From contig NZ_JAASQS010000004.1 in the NCBI RefSeq assembly GCF_011762045.1, forward strand, positions 124,001-188,000: DNA of 64,000 bases, written 5' to 3'. Below, piece by piece: positions 16,822-26,069 of the stretch (positions are counted from its first letter, which is position 1; each line of letters begins with the position of its first letter). The position numbers were made by a program, and so were the translations under genes. Source of the stretch: Rhizomicrobium electricum (lineage in GTDB: Bacteria; Pseudomonadota; Alphaproteobacteria; Micropepsales; Micropepsaceae). The notes below the pieces were generated by a model. It was not told the origin of the DNA. It saw only the letters and a list, made by a program, of their open reading frames with translations, and made no database searches.

Positions 16822-18903
16822 ATGCGCCCTGCGATTCTCTTTCCCTTGTTTGCCGACACCCGTTCCTTGGCGGGGGTGGGGCCGCGGCTGGAGAAACTGA
16901 TCGCCACCGTGGCGGGTCCCCGGCTCAAGGATCTGGTGTTCGACCTGCCGGTCGGGGTGATCGACCGTTCCTACCGGCCCAAGCTGATCCAGGCGCAGGA
17001 GGGGCGCATCGCCACCGTCACGGTCAATGTGCTCGATCATCTGGCGCCGCGGGTGAAGTCCCAGCCCTATCGCGTGCGCTGCACCGACGACACCTCGGCG
17101 ATCGAACTCGTCTTCTTCCACGCCCATCCCGATTGGCTGAACAAAGCTCTTCCCATTGGCAGCCAGCGCATCATTTCCGGCCGCATCGAACGCTTCAACA
17201 ACCGCCTGCAGATGCCGCATCCCGATTACGTCGCCGCGCCGGGCGAGGACATGCCGTTGCACGAGCCGGTCTATGGCTTGACCGAAGGTCTGTCCGGCAA
17301 GGTGCTGGGCAAGGCGATCCGCGCGAGCCTCGAAAAAGTTCCCGCCATGCCGGAATGGCTCGATCCGGCGTTCCAGAAACAACGCCGCTGGCCGCCGTTT
17401 GCCGACGCGATCAAGAAAGCCCATGCGCCGGTGCACGAAGACGATCTGGCGCCGACGACGCCCGAACGCCAGCGTCTCGCTTATGACGAACTCCTCGCCA
17501 ACCAGCTCGCGCTGATGCTGATCCGCAAGCAGATGCGCGCCGCCAACAAAGGGCGCGAATTGAAGGGCGACGGGCGGCTGAAATCGAAAGTGCTGGCGGC
17601 GTTGCAGTTCACGCTGACCGACGCGCAACAGCAGGCGGTGGCCGAAATCGAAGCCGACATGGCCAGCCCGACGCGGATGCTGCGCCTGCTGCAAGGCGAT
17701 GTCGGCTCGGGCAAGACCGTTGTCGCGTTCCTGGCATTGCTCGCCGCCGTCGAAGCGGGGGCGCAAGGCGCGCTGATGGCGCCGACCGAAATTCTCTCGC
17801 GCCAGCATCTTGCCGCGCTCGAACCGTTGGCGACGGCGGCGGGCGTGAAACTCGCATTGCTCACCGGCCGCGAAAAAGGCGCGCCCCGCGAAGCCTTGTT
17901 GCAGGCGCTGGCCGACGGCGAGATCGACATTCTGATCGGCACCCATGCCCTTTTTTCCGACGACGTCGCGTTCAAGGACCTCGGGCTGGTCGTGGTCGAC
18001 GAGCAGCACCGTTTCGGCGTGCATCAGCGCATGACCTTGCAAGGCAAAGGCGCGCACGTCACCGATGTGCTGGTGATGACGGCGACGCCGATCCCGCGCA
18101 CGCTGGCGCTCACCGCGTACGGCGACATGGATGTGTCGCGCCTGCTCGGCCGCCCGCCCGGCCGTCAGCCGATCGAAACCCGCGTTCTGTCCTCCGACCG
18201 GCTCGGCGATGTGGTCGAACGCTTGCGCAGCGCGATGGCCAAAGGGGCGCGCGCCTACTGGGTCTGCCCGCTGGTCGAGGAATCGGAAAAAGTCGATCTC
18301 GCCGCCGCCGAAGAACGCGCCAAGGAATTGACGGCCACGCTGGGGCCGAAAGTCGGGCTCGTGCACGGCAAGATGAAACCGGCCGAGCGCGATGCGGCGA
18401 TGGCGAAGTTCAAGACGGGCGAGATATCGCTCCTGGTCGCCACCACGGTGATCGAAGTCGGCGTCGACGTGCCGGAAGCGACCATCATGGTGGTCGAGCA
18501 TGCCGAGCGCTTCGGCCTCGCCCAGTTGCACCAGCTCCGCGGGCGCGTCGGCCGCGGTTCGGGCAAATCGAGTTGCCTGCTCGTCTGGGTGCCGCCGCTC
18601 GGAGAGACCGCCAAAGCGCGGCTCGCTTGTCTGCGCGATACCGACGACGGTTTCGTGATCGCCGAAGAAGACTTGAAACTGCGCGGTCCCGGCGAACTCC
18701 TCGGCACCCGTCAGAGCGGCCAGCTCGAATTCCGCATGGCCGACATTGCGGTGCATGGCGATCTCCTCGCCGCCGCGCGCGACGACGCCGGCTTGATCCT
18801 GTCGCGCGATCCCGATCTCAAAAGCCCGCGCGGCGAAGCCTTGCGCGTCCTCCTCTACCTCTTCGGCCGCGACGAAGCGGTGAAGTATTTGCGCGCGGGA
18901 TAG
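16822..18903 (+). CDS. recG: ATP-dependent DNA helicase RecG
   Basis: The 693-residue branch-migration helicase acts on stalled forks and Holliday junctions. The N-terminal wedge/OB domain covers about 50-150 (VRCTDDTSAIELVFFHAH). The Walker A motif GDVGSGKTVVA is near residue 292, the DEQHRFGVHQR box near 393, TATPIPRTLA near 415, and the motif VI block HQLRGRVGRG near 572. The end includes the TRG-type segment GPGELLGTRQSG. Length and motifs are complete. Confidence 0.98.
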   Translation: MRPAILFPLFADTRSLAGVGPRLEKLIATVAGPRLKDLVFDLPVGVIDRSYRPKLIQAQEGRIATVTVNVLDHLAPRVKSQPYRVRCTDDTSAIELVFFHAHPDWLNKALPIGSQRIISGRIERFNNRLQMPHPDYVAAPGEDMPLHEPVYGLTEGLSGKVLGKAIRASLEKVPAMPEWLDPAFQKQRRWPPFADAIKKAHAPVHEDDLAPTTPERQRLAYDELLANQLALMLIRKQMRAANKGRELKGDGRLKSKVLAALQFTLTDAQQQAVAEIEADMASPTRMLRLLQGDVGSGKTVVAFLALLAAVEAGAQGALMAPTEILSRQHLAALEPLATAAGVKLALLTGREKGAPREALLQALADGEIDILIGTHALFSDDVAFKDLGLVVVDEQHRFGVHQRMTLQGKGAHVTDVLVMTATPIPRTLALTAYGDMDVSRLLGRPPGRQPIETRVLSSDRLGDVVERLRSAMAKGARAYWVCPLVEESEKVDLAAAEERAKELTATLGPKVGLVHGKMKPAERDAAMAKFKTGEISLLVATTVIEVGVDVPEATIMVVEHAERFGLAQLHQLRGRVGRGSGKSSCLLVWVPPLGETAKARLACLRDTDDGFVIAEEDLKLRGPGELLGTRQSGQLEFRMADIAVHGDLLAAARDDAGLILSRDPDLKSPRGEALRVLLYLFGRDEAVKYLRAG

Positions 18904-18923
18904 GGACGCGGCTCACACACACC

Positions 18924-18974
18924 TGTCATCCCCGGCCGAAGCCGCGTAGCGGCGAAGGGGAAGGGGACCCAGGT
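18924..18974 (+). repeat. Family A repeat, left half only
   Basis: It runs from TGTCATCCCCGG to GGGGACCCAGGT with no matching right half nearby. Thirty-seven bases further on, a family B half-element starts, so a B copy may have inserted into or replaced part of this A copy. Confidence 0.75.
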
Positions 18975-19011
18975 GTTCGAAAAGAAAAATTGTTCACGCG
19001 GAGACGCGGAG

Positions 19012-19110
19012 TTTTCTGCCCCACGCGGGCGCGATGTTTTCTCGGATTGCACTGTGACCGCGGGGGGAAGTGTCAGCCGACGCGTAAGCGGCGGGTGACA
19101 AAGGGGGGGG
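19012..19110 (+). repeat. Family B repeat, left half only
   Basis: It begins TTTTCTGCCCCACGCGGGCG and runs through GACCGCGGGGGGAAG, the long lateral hairpin (GTCA..CC..CGC, loop GTAA, GCG..GG..TGAC) and AAGGGGGGGG. The matching right arm may be the fragment at 19569-19634. The 98-residue ORF lies between the two. Confidence 0.7.
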
Positions 19111-19165
19111 ATTTTGTGCGGAAAACGGATCGAGACGGCTCGATGAACACCGCGCGGAATTTCTC

Positions 19166-19462
19166 CTAATTCTCAATGCAGGCAATGATAGCGAGGATTG
19201 TTATCTCCGCGATTAGCAAGATTTGGTATGCCAAAACCAACTTATTCAACCGTCGATCGCCGATCCCACGATGGCGGTTTAGCAGGATAAAATGGAAGCT
19301 CGCGGCCACGGTGCTGATGACTTTTTTTGAGGTCAGCGATTTACGTTTGACCGAGGATGGCAGTTGATCGGCTAATTCCAGCAGGCGTCTTTCAAAGCGT
19401 TCCGAAACCACCCATAGCGCACATACGAATAAGCAAAAAAGTGCAGCGAAATAGCTGATCAT
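19166..19462 (-). CDS. Small membrane protein of unknown function
   Basis: The 98-residue product has two hydrophobic segments, one at the N-terminus (MISYFAALFCLFVCALWVV) and one at the C-terminus (LAYQILLIAEITILAIIAC), with a basic middle (KRKSLTSKK and RHRGIGDRR). It belongs to no family I recognise. The start ATG at 19462 has a weak GGGGG site. The DNA is visibly richer in A and T than its neighbours and is bracketed by two family B half-elements, which suggests it arrived separately. It could also be a small pseudogene or not expressed. Confidence 0.55.
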   Translation of the reverse strand: MISYFAALFCLFVCALWVVSERFERRLLELADQLPSSVKRKSLTSKKVISTVAASFHFILLNRHRGIGDRRLNKLVLAYQILLIAEITILAIIACIEN

Positions 19463-19568
19463 CTTTTGCCCCCACCCGTTGTATCCAGACGTCGCGAATA
19501 GGGGGACTATACTGGAGTCCTTACGCCACGCGTGCAAGCGAGCTGGATTGCGTCCCCGTATTTCAGAG

Positions 19569-19634
19569 GTTTTCTGCCCCCGGCGGTCACCGTACAGACT
19601 GAGAAAACACCGCGCCCGCGTGGGGCAGAAAAGT
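19569..19634. repeat. Family B repeat, right outer arm with a short left remnant
   Basis: TTTTCTGCCCC is followed after about 40 bases by CCGCGCCCGCGTGGGGCAGA and AAAG, the typical right end of family B. The central stem and lateral hairpins are missing. GGCGGTC near the left end matches the CGCGGTC of complete copies. Confidence 0.6.
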
Positions 19635-19652
19635 TTTGCGGCGCTCCAACCC

Positions 19653-20354
19653 TCACTTCCGGTATTCGGGCGCCGTATAGAAATACTGCCCTTCGCCGCG
19701 GTCGCCGTTGGCTTTGTCGGTTCCGACGATGCGGACGACATGCGTGCCTTTGGTGTACGCATTCGCCGGCGAGAAGTGCACGAGATAAGAATACATCACC
19801 GGACCGGGACCGACATATTCCTGCACCCGTTCGATGGTGTCGATCTTGGCCGCGACGCCGTCGACATCGATGGCGAGGTCCATTTCGGCGGGCAGCGGCG
19901 CGATATCGGGATCCTTCTTGGTGTCTTTGCTCTTGGCGCGCGTCAGGCTCATCGGGCGGAAATAGGCAATCAGGCCCGGCCCGGCGCCTTGCACCTTGAA
20001 CACGTTGACGCCGTAGATTTCGAGCCGGTGATAACGCACGTCGATGGTCATGTCCGCTTGCACCGGCACGTTCCAGACCCAGGCTTCGAGCCGCGTCTTG
20101 CCGTAATCGGGCATGGTGATGGATTCGAGCGCCATATAGCGCCCGTCCTCGACGGTTATGCGATAGCGCCCCTCGGCGTCGGCTTTGGCGGTGTAGAGAT
20201 CGTCGAAGCTCGACGATTTCAGCGCCACATCGGCGCCCGGCACCGGATGCCCGTCGAAATCGCGCACCGTGCCGCTGATGACATGCTGACCCGCTTGGGC
20301 GGCCGACAACAGTGTGACTGCGGCGGCCAGCGCCATCCATTTCGACATCATCAT
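19653..20354 (-). CDS. Secreted carboxypeptidase-regulatory-like protein
   Basis: The 233-residue protein has a signal peptide (MMMSKWMALAAAVTLLSAAQA). Directly after it comes a carboxypeptidase-regulatory-like beta-sandwich: HVISGTVRDFDGHPVPGADV, then YTAKADAEGRYRITVEDGRY. The C-terminal 130 residues (ALESITMPDYGKTRLEAW onward) are beta-rich and unassigned, ending with a short GTHVVRIVGTDKANG strand. It is probably exported to the periplasm or surface. It lies 96 bases downstream of the ABC permease gene on the same strand, so it may be in that operon. Confidence 0.75.
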   Translation of the reverse strand: MMMSKWMALAAAVTLLSAAQAGQHVISGTVRDFDGHPVPGADVALKSSSFDDLYTAKADAEGRYRITVEDGRYMALESITMPDYGKTRLEAWVWNVPVQADMTIDVRYHRLEIYGVNVFKVQGAGPGLIAYFRPMSLTRAKSKDTKKDPDIAPLPAEMDLAIDVDGVAAKIDTIERVQEYVGPGPVMYSYLVHFSPANAYTKGTHVVRIVGTDKANGDRGEGQYFYTAPEYRK

Positions 20355-20450
20355 TACCCCCGAAAATTCCGCGACGGCCTACTGCCATCGCGCCGGGGGC
20401 GCAAGGCGCAATGCTGCGCGTCGGACTTGCGGTCGCAGCAAGCGTGATAA

Positions 20451-21773
20451 CTAGCGGCTGCTTTTTTCGCTCAGCGCCATTTGCGTCACCGCGATGGCCC
20501 ACACCGCCACCGCTTCGAGCCAGGCCGCGGCCGGGCTCATCCACAACGGATCGGTGCGATAGGGCAGGAACAGCGCCTGTCCGCCGTAGTATTGCAGGCT
20601 GTGCAGGATCGACGGCAGCAGCCAATAGATCAGGATCAGCACCGCCAGCGCCAGAAGATCGCCGCCGCGCCGCCGTGTCAGCATCGCCATCAGGACGATC
20701 ACTCCGAGATCGCGGGTGACGAAGCCGAGAACGGCGCCGGTGGTGGCGAGCTCCGGTCCCATCGCCAGCATCGCGAACCGCACCATCAGCGCCACCGCGA
20801 TCGCCGCGGCGACGAGATAGGACATCATCCAGCATTGCAGATGGCTCAGCGCCGCGCCGAGATGGAAGCGGCCGAACTCGCCGCCCAGCCAGCGCAACTG
20901 CACTTTGCTCTTGGGTTCGAGGATCGCCGCGACATAGGCGAGACCGGCAATGACGAGGCCCGCCAGCATCAGCCGGGCGGTGATTTCGTCGAAATGGAGC
21001 GGCGCGAAGGCGTCGAACCCGGCGGCATAGACGCCCATGAAGGCGAGAAAGCCGAGCCACACCCACGGCCCGTTCCTGAGCTTCAGTTCGAGCCGCATCT
21101 GGCGGTAGCAGCCGGTCAGCATCCAGCCGGCGAAGACCGCCAGCGAGGCGAGCAGGAAGGTGGAGGTCGGCAGCGTCCGGTTCCACCACAACAGCGTGTC
21201 GGTGCGCGGGAAGGTGCCGATGGAGGAGCCGGTCGGATCGGCGATGACGGCGACGGCCAACGCCGCGGCGAGTCCGGCGACTTGATAGAGGAAGACCTCG
21301 ATATTGGTGCGGCCCTGGCGGCGGCGGGCACCGATCAGGCTGGCGCTGAGGCTAGTGGCGGTCGCGATCACGCCCATGGCGACGTAGTAGACGACCTCGG
21401 CGAAGGCGGCGGCGATGCCAGCGGTGTTAAGCGTGTCGGCCGCGATCACGGCGAGGCAGACAAGGCCGCCGGTCCAGTTGAACACGGTGGCGCCGAACAG
21501 CTTGCCCCACATCATGGTGCCGGGGCCGAGCGAGGAGAGGCGCTGGCTGTCCCAGGTGCGGTCGCGGATTTCGCCGACCACGCTGCGGGCGGCGTTATGG
21601 GTGCCCCACACCACCACCAGCACCAGGAACAGGGCGCGCGCCACGCCGCCCGGCGTGATGAGGCCGTTCGACAGCGCCGCGGCGAAGAAGGCGAGCGCCA
21701 GCACGGCGGCCATCACCACCAGCCTGAGCGGCGTCAGTTCGAGCCAGACGTTGCGCTGGAATTCGGGGTTCAT
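20451..21773 (-). CDS. ABC-2 type transporter permease
   Basis: The 440-residue polytopic membrane protein has about ten to twelve hydrophobic helices. It begins with a short cytoplasmic N-terminus (MNPEFQRNVWLELTPLRL) and includes the segment ARSVVGEIRDRTWDSQRLSS, which looks like the coupling region seen in ABC-2 permeases. Its start overlaps the stop of the upstream ATPase gene by four bases (ATGA), so the two are translationally coupled and almost certainly form one exporter. The substrate is unknown. Confidence 0.85.
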   Translation of the reverse strand: MNPEFQRNVWLELTPLRLVVMAAVLALAFFAAALSNGLITPGGVARALFLVLVVVWGTHNAARSVVGEIRDRTWDSQRLSSLGPGTMMWGKLFGATVFNWTGGLVCLAVIAADTLNTAGIAAAFAEVVYYVAMGVIATATSLSASLIGARRRQGRTNIEVFLYQVAGLAAALAVAVIADPTGSSIGTFPRTDTLLWWNRTLPTSTFLLASLAVFAGWMLTGCYRQMRLELKLRNGPWVWLGFLAFMGVYAAGFDAFAPLHFDEITARLMLAGLVIAGLAYVAAILEPKSKVQLRWLGGEFGRFHLGAALSHLQCWMMSYLVAAAIAVALMVRFAMLAMGPELATTGAVLGFVTRDLGVIVLMAMLTRRRGGDLLALAVLILIYWLLPSILHSLQYYGGQALFLPYRTDPLWMSPAAAWLEAVAVWAIAVTQMALSEKSSR

Positions 21774-22696
21774 CGGCCGATCTCCGCCTTGGCGCCCACT
21801 TGGCTGAAATAGGCCGCTTCCAGCGCCTTGGTGGCTTCACCGAAGGCCGACACGTCGAAACCGGCGTTGATGAGATCGCGGATAAGTCGGGCGCGCGCGG
21901 TGGCGCTGCGGGCATGGGTGAAGAGGGCGTGATATTCGTCGGCCTCGATCACATCGACGCCGGCGCGGGCATTGAGGAAATCCTTGAGGTCGCTTCGGGC
22001 CTTGGCGATTTCGACGAAATAGCGCGGCCGCTCGACGTCCTTCACCTTGATCGCCTTGCCGCCGACGATCAGCCCGTCCTCTATGATGAGCATCTCCGAG
22101 CAATAGTCTTCGAGTTCGGCGAGGATGTGCGAGGACACCACCAGCGTCATACCGGCGGTCTTCAAGGCGACCAGCAGCGCCGACAGATCGCGCCGCGCCT
22201 GCGGATCGAGCCCGGCCGCGGGTTCGTCGAGCAGCAACACCTTGGGTTCGTGAACGATGGCCTGGGCGATGGCGAGGCGCTGGCGCAGCCCGCGGCTCAG
22301 GTCGCCGGCCTTGGTATCGAGCCGGTCGACGAGGCCGACCCGGTCGGCGGCTTTCTCCACCGCGGTGGCGGTCAGGGCCGGAGCGATGCCGCGCGAACGC
22401 GCCGTGTAGGTCAGGATGCGGCGGACGCTGAGGGCGTCGTACAGGCCGCAAAAATCGGGCAGATAGCCGAGCAGGGCGTGGATGGCGCGCGGTTCGGCGC
22501 GGGTGTCGTGCCCGGCGACGGTGACGGTGCCGGAATAGGGGTCTTCGAGAGCGGCGAGACACCGCAAAAGGGTGGTTTTGCCGGCGCCGTTGGGACCGAC
22601 CAGGGCCGTAATCGTTTGTGGCGCTACGTGAAGGGAGACACCCTTCAGCGCCCGCGTCGTCGGGTATTCGTAAACGAGATCGGTTACGGTAATCAT
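21770..22696 (-). CDS. ABC transporter ATP-binding protein
   Basis: The 308-residue nucleotide-binding subunit has Walker A GPNGAGKTT near residue 34. A degenerate signature LSRGLRQRLAIAQAIVHEP lies near 140, followed by Walker B LLLDEPAAGLDPQ and the H-loop in SSHILAELE. The last 90 residues form the extra C-terminal domain common in ABC-2 exporters of the CcmA/NatA type. Together with the downstream permease it probably exports a small molecule or polymer; no substrate-specific gene is beside it. Confidence 0.95.
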   Translation of the reverse strand: MITVTDLVYEYPTTRALKGVSLHVAPQTITALVGPNGAGKTTLLRCLAALEDPYSGTVTVAGHDTRAEPRAIHALLGYLPDFCGLYDALSVRRILTYTARSRGIAPALTATAVEKAADRVGLVDRLDTKAGDLSRGLRQRLAIAQAIVHEPKVLLLDEPAAGLDPQARRDLSALLVALKTAGMTLVVSSHILAELEDYCSEMLIIEDGLIVGGKAIKVKDVERPRYFVEIAKARSDLKDFLNARAGVDVIEADEYHALFTHARSATARARLIRDLINAGFDVSAFGEATKALEAAYFSQVGAKAEIGR

Positions 22697-22854
22697 GGCC
22701 CGCCAAGCCGGATATCGGAGGCGATCATACCCGCAATTTTGTCAAAGAATGTTAAGATTCGTGACTCGGCGGCATCGATTTTCCGGCTTTATTCGATTGC
22801 ATGCGGCTTCCTGTCTTGCCACAACCTCATCCGTCCAGAACGCGAGGGTGAACG

Positions 22855-24162
22855 ATGCGCATTGTCATGATCGGTTCGGGGTATGTGGGCCTGGTTTCAG
22901 GCGCCTGCCTGTCGGAGTTCGGCCACGATGTGGTCTGCGTCGATACCGATATCGCCAAGATCGAGGGGTTGAAGGTTGGCAAGATTCCAATCTACGAGCC
23001 CGGTCTGGACGAAGTGGTTGCCGCCAATGTCAAGTCCGGACGGCTCAGCTTCGAGACCGATCTGAAGGCCGCGATGGAAGCGGCCGAGGCGGTGTTCATC
23101 GCCGTGGGCACGCCGTCGCGGCGCGGCGACGGCCATGCCGACCTCAGCTATGTTTTCGCCGCCGCCGAGGAAATCGCCCATAACCTCAAGGGCTATACCG
23201 TGGTGGTGACCAAATCGACGGTCCCGGTCGGCACCAACAAGAAGGTCGCGGAGATCATCAAGAAGGTGCGGCCCGACGCCGATTTCGACGTCGCCTCCAA
23301 TCCCGAATTCCTGCGCGAAGGTTCGGCGATCGAGGATTTCCGCCGTCCCGACCGCGTCGTGGTGGGCTGCCATTCCGACCGCGCCCGCGCGGTGATGCGC
23401 GAAATCTACCGTCCGCTGTATTTGAACGAGACGCCGATCGTGTTCACGACCTGCGAAAGCTCGGAAATCATCAAATACGCCTCCAACGCCTTCCTCGCCG
23501 CCAAGATCACCTTCATCAACGAGATGGCCAATCTGTGCGAGGCGGTGGACGCCAACGTGCAGGATGTGGCCCGCGGCATGGGTCTCGACGGGCGTATCGG
23601 CAACAAGTTCCTGCACGCCGGCCCCGGCTATGGCGGCTCGTGCTTCCCGAAAGATACGCTGGCGCTCTTGAAGACCTGCCAGGAATACGGCACGCCGACC
23701 AAGATCATCGAGGCGGTGGTGGCGGTCAACGACGCCCGCAAGATCCAAATGGGCGCCAAGATCGAGAAGGCGTTCGGCGGCGTGGCGGGCAAGACCATTG
23801 CCATCCTCGGCCTCACCTTCAAGCCCAACACCGACGACATGCGCGATGCGCCGTCGCTGGTGATCGTGCCCTATCTCAAGGACAAAGGCGCCAAAATCAA
23901 AGCCTTCGATCCCGAAGGCATGAAAGAGGCTAAGAAGCATTTCGAAGTGGAGTGGTGCAACGAGACCTACGAGACGCTGCAAGGCGCCGACGGCCTCGTC
24001 ATCCTGACCGAGTGGAACGAGTTCCGCGCTCTCGATCTCGGCAAGGTGAAGTCGCTGCTCAAGCGCCCGCTCTTGGTGGACCTGCGCAACATCTATCGCC
24101 CCGATATGATGGCGAGCGCCGGCTTCCAATACGTCTCGGTCGGCCGCCCCGACGTCGGCTGA
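22855..24162 (+). CDS. ugd: UDP-glucose 6-dehydrogenase
   Basis: The 435-residue enzyme oxidises UDP-glucose to UDP-glucuronate with two NAD+. The N-terminal Rossmann motif is GSGYVGLVSG, the substrate region contains SNPEFLREGSAIEDF, and the catalytic Cys263 lies in GPGYGGSCFPKD. The C-terminal half has the second Rossmann-like domain (ILGLTFKPNTDDMRDAPS). UDP-glucuronate feeds exopolysaccharide and lipid modification. The gene is divergent from the ABC operon and convergent with the GHMP-like gene 16 bases away. GDP-mannose dehydrogenase is less likely given the length and motif set. Confidence 0.95.
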   Translation: MRIVMIGSGYVGLVSGACLSEFGHDVVCVDTDIAKIEGLKVGKIPIYEPGLDEVVAANVKSGRLSFETDLKAAMEAAEAVFIAVGTPSRRGDGHADLSYVFAAAEEIAHNLKGYTVVVTKSTVPVGTNKKVAEIIKKVRPDADFDVASNPEFLREGSAIEDFRRPDRVVVGCHSDRARAVMREIYRPLYLNETPIVFTTCESSEIIKYASNAFLAAKITFINEMANLCEAVDANVQDVARGMGLDGRIGNKFLHAGPGYGGSCFPKDTLALLKTCQEYGTPTKIIEAVVAVNDARKIQMGAKIEKAFGGVAGKTIAILGLTFKPNTDDMRDAPSLVIVPYLKDKGAKIKAFDPEGMKEAKKHFEVEWCNETYETLQGADGLVILTEWNEFRALDLGKVKSLLKRPLLVDLRNIYRPDMMASAGFQYVSVGRPDVG

Positions 24163-24178
24163 CCGGACGCCGCCGGGC

Positions 24179-24994
24179 TCACCAATCCTTGGTGCGAATG
24201 TTGACGGAAAATGAGCCCGGCACCGGCTTTTCCGATACGACGATAAGATAACCGCCGCCCGGACCGGAATAGCAGGCGCCGAGGTATTGCGCCTGATAGG
24301 CGGCGGCCAACTCCATGATGTCGACCTTCATCACCGGATGGCGCATGGATTTCGGCAGCAGCACGTCCCAGCATTCGAGGCCCTGATTGACCGCCTTGCC
24401 GAGCGCGGGCGCGTCCATTTTCAGAATGGCGTCGTAGATCAGCTTGCCGGTGCGGCCGAGCTTGGCCACCCATTTGGGATCGAACCGCTTTTCGTCGAGC
24501 GGGTTGTAGCCTTCGGGGCGCGGCTCGACCGGAATGAGATGCAGCACTTTCTCCAGCCAGCGCGCGATCCGCGGCGCCGAGCAGTTCTCGATATGGACGG
24601 GGAACACGCCGCTCTCGTGGCGAAAATCGTAATCCAGCCGGTTGATGCCGGGATAGATGATCCCGATCATGTCTTGCGAGCCGCTCGGCTCGGCTTTGTA
24701 GGTGTTCTCGGCGTGATAGAGTTCGCGCACCAGCCGTTCCTTGGGCCGGTCCGGCAGTTTGTCGCCCCAGATGTCGAGGGCGACCATGCGGGTCGAACTG
24801 GCGATACCCGAGCGGCACATCGGACGGAAATTGGGTTCGATCTGCACCACCACCATGGAGCCGGGCGGCTTGGGATTGAGCCGCGACAGGAAGGGCTGAT
24901 CGATCCAGCCGCCGCCGAGCTGCAAGCGGTTCGGAATCGTCCCCAAAAGCTTGGCGACCGGGCTTTGTTTGGCACGCTTCGATGTGATCGGCAT
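24179..24994 (-). CDS. Short GHMP-kinase-like protein
   Basis: The 271-residue protein resembles the ends of GHMP sugar kinases. The N-terminal part has IPNRLQLGGGWIDQP, like the substrate-binding start of galactokinase or heptose kinases, and GIASSTRMVA, a possible counterpart of the G-x-G/A-S-S phosphate loop. The C-terminal YLGACYSGPGGGYLIVV matches the GAKLSGAGGGG block. The loop lacks a second glycine and the protein is shorter than typical kinases (about 330 residues), so activity is uncertain. The ATG at 24994 follows GGGGGG; the frame extends 18 codons upstream. It lies beside ugd, convergent. Confidence 0.65.
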   Translation of the reverse strand: MPITSKRAKQSPVAKLLGTIPNRLQLGGGWIDQPFLSRLNPKPPGSMVVVQIEPNFRPMCRSGIASSTRMVALDIWGDKLPDRPKERLVRELYHAENTYKAEPSGSQDMIGIIYPGINRLDYDFRHESGVFPVHIENCSAPRIARWLEKVLHLIPVEPRPEGYNPLDEKRFDPKWVAKLGRTGKLIYDAILKMDAPALGKAVNQGLECWDVLLPKSMRHPVMKVDIMELAAAYQAQYLGACYSGPGGGYLIVVSEKPVPGSFSVNIRTKDW

Positions 24995-25121
24995 GACGGC
25001 CCCCCGTGCATTCCGTGTTGATCTATCTGCAAATTTCCCGCCGGGCAATGCGGGGTAGCGTCTCGGGCTGGTGTCCGGGGACGCGTCCGGATAGGCTTAT
25101 GCCAATGTTAGGGGGTGTGGG

Positions 25122-25802
25122 ATGGGCTGGATGATTTTTGCCCCGCTCGCCGTTGCGGCGCTCGGGCTTGTCGCGTTCGTTGCCGGTATCGTTCACGCCG
25201 TGAAGCTCCGTCCGGGCAAAGCGAGCGTGCGGCTCGGCGGTGGCGGTCTTCTCGCCATCGGGGGACTGGCGGCCGGACTGATCGGCCTCAATCTGCAAAG
25301 CTACGAACGGCTGACCTACGAAGTGCCGCTGGCCGACGTGACGGTGCGTGCCGTCGATCCCGCGCATAAGCTCTACGCCGTGACCGTGACGCGTCTCGAC
25401 GCCACCCATTTCGTCCAGACCTGCACGTTGCAAGGCGATGCCTGGGAAATCGGCGGCCGTTTCCAGAAGTGGAAGCCGTGGGCCAACGAGATCGGGCTCA
25501 ACGCCACCTATACGCTCGACCAGATTTCCAACCGCTATTACCGCGCCATCGACGGCGACGGCCAGCGCATCACCGCCTGCGATCTGAAGGCGCCGCAGCC
25601 CGAAGCCGTCCAGTATTTGCCGGATGTCGTGGTGCGCTGGGTGCTGAAACACATGCTGGTGGAAGACCGCTTCTTCGGCTCGGCCAGTTTCATGCCGATG
25701 GCCGATGGCGCCGAATACAAGGTGATCGCCACCCAGTTCGGCTTCAACGCCGAGCCGGTCAACGCTCCCGCCCGCGCCGCCAACCAGCAACGGGCGTTCT
25801 GA
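25122..25802 (+). CDS. Membrane-anchored hypothetical protein
   Basis: The 226-residue protein has two N-terminal transmembrane helices (about 2-25 and 40-60) and a 165-residue domain after them, probably outside the cytoplasm, rich in beta-strand pattern (TVRAVDPAHKLYAVTVTRLD). The later stretch VVVRWVLKHMLVEDRFFGSASF is notable. Similar proteins are annotated as multidrug transporters by default, but nothing here supports that. Function unknown. A family B repeat begins four bases after the stop. Confidence 0.75.
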   Translation: MGWMIFAPLAVAALGLVAFVAGIVHAVKLRPGKASVRLGGGGLLAIGGLAAGLIGLNLQSYERLTYEVPLADVTVRAVDPAHKLYAVTVTRLDATHFVQTCTLQGDAWEIGGRFQKWKPWANEIGLNATYTLDQISNRYYRAIDGDGQRITACDLKAPQPEAVQYLPDVVVRWVLKHMLVEDRFFGSASFMPMADGAEYKVIATQFGFNAEPVNAPARAANQQRAF

Positions 25803-25805
25803 ATC

Positions 25806-26046
25806 TTTTCTGCCCCACGCGGCCTTTTCTGCCCCACGCGGGCGCAACGCTTTCTCACGCGGCACTGTGACCGCGGGGGGAGTGAGTAGCGCCAGCGTAC
25901 GAACCCGCGTAAGCGGGGAAGGGGGGATCGTTTCGGCGCGAAGAAAAGCCCCCCTTCGTCATCCGCCGCTACGGCGTCGGCTGACACTTCCCCCCACGGT
26001 CCGAGTGCCGGCGCAAAAAGTCTTGCGCCCGTGGAGGGCAGAAAAG
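25806..26046 (-). repeat. Family B repeat, full copy, reverse orientation
   Basis: Its outer arms begin TTTTCTGCCCC (partly duplicated) and end GGGCAGAAAAG. The inner stem pairs GACCGCGGGGGG with CCCCCCACGGTC. The short lateral hairpin (CCCGC-GTAA-GCGGG) comes first and the long one (GTCA..CC..CGC-TACG-GCG..GG..TGAC) second, so relative to the copies at 32928 and 33752 it is inverted. The apical loop contains TTCGGCGCGAA. It lies between convergent genes. Confidence 0.85.
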
Positions 26047-26069
26047 AGCGAATCCGCGAAGCCTGGGCT

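Noticed and set aside
18573-19169. 198-codon frame across the recG end and repeats
   Set aside because: It reads through a family A half and a family B half in Arg-rich sequence; no ribosome site.
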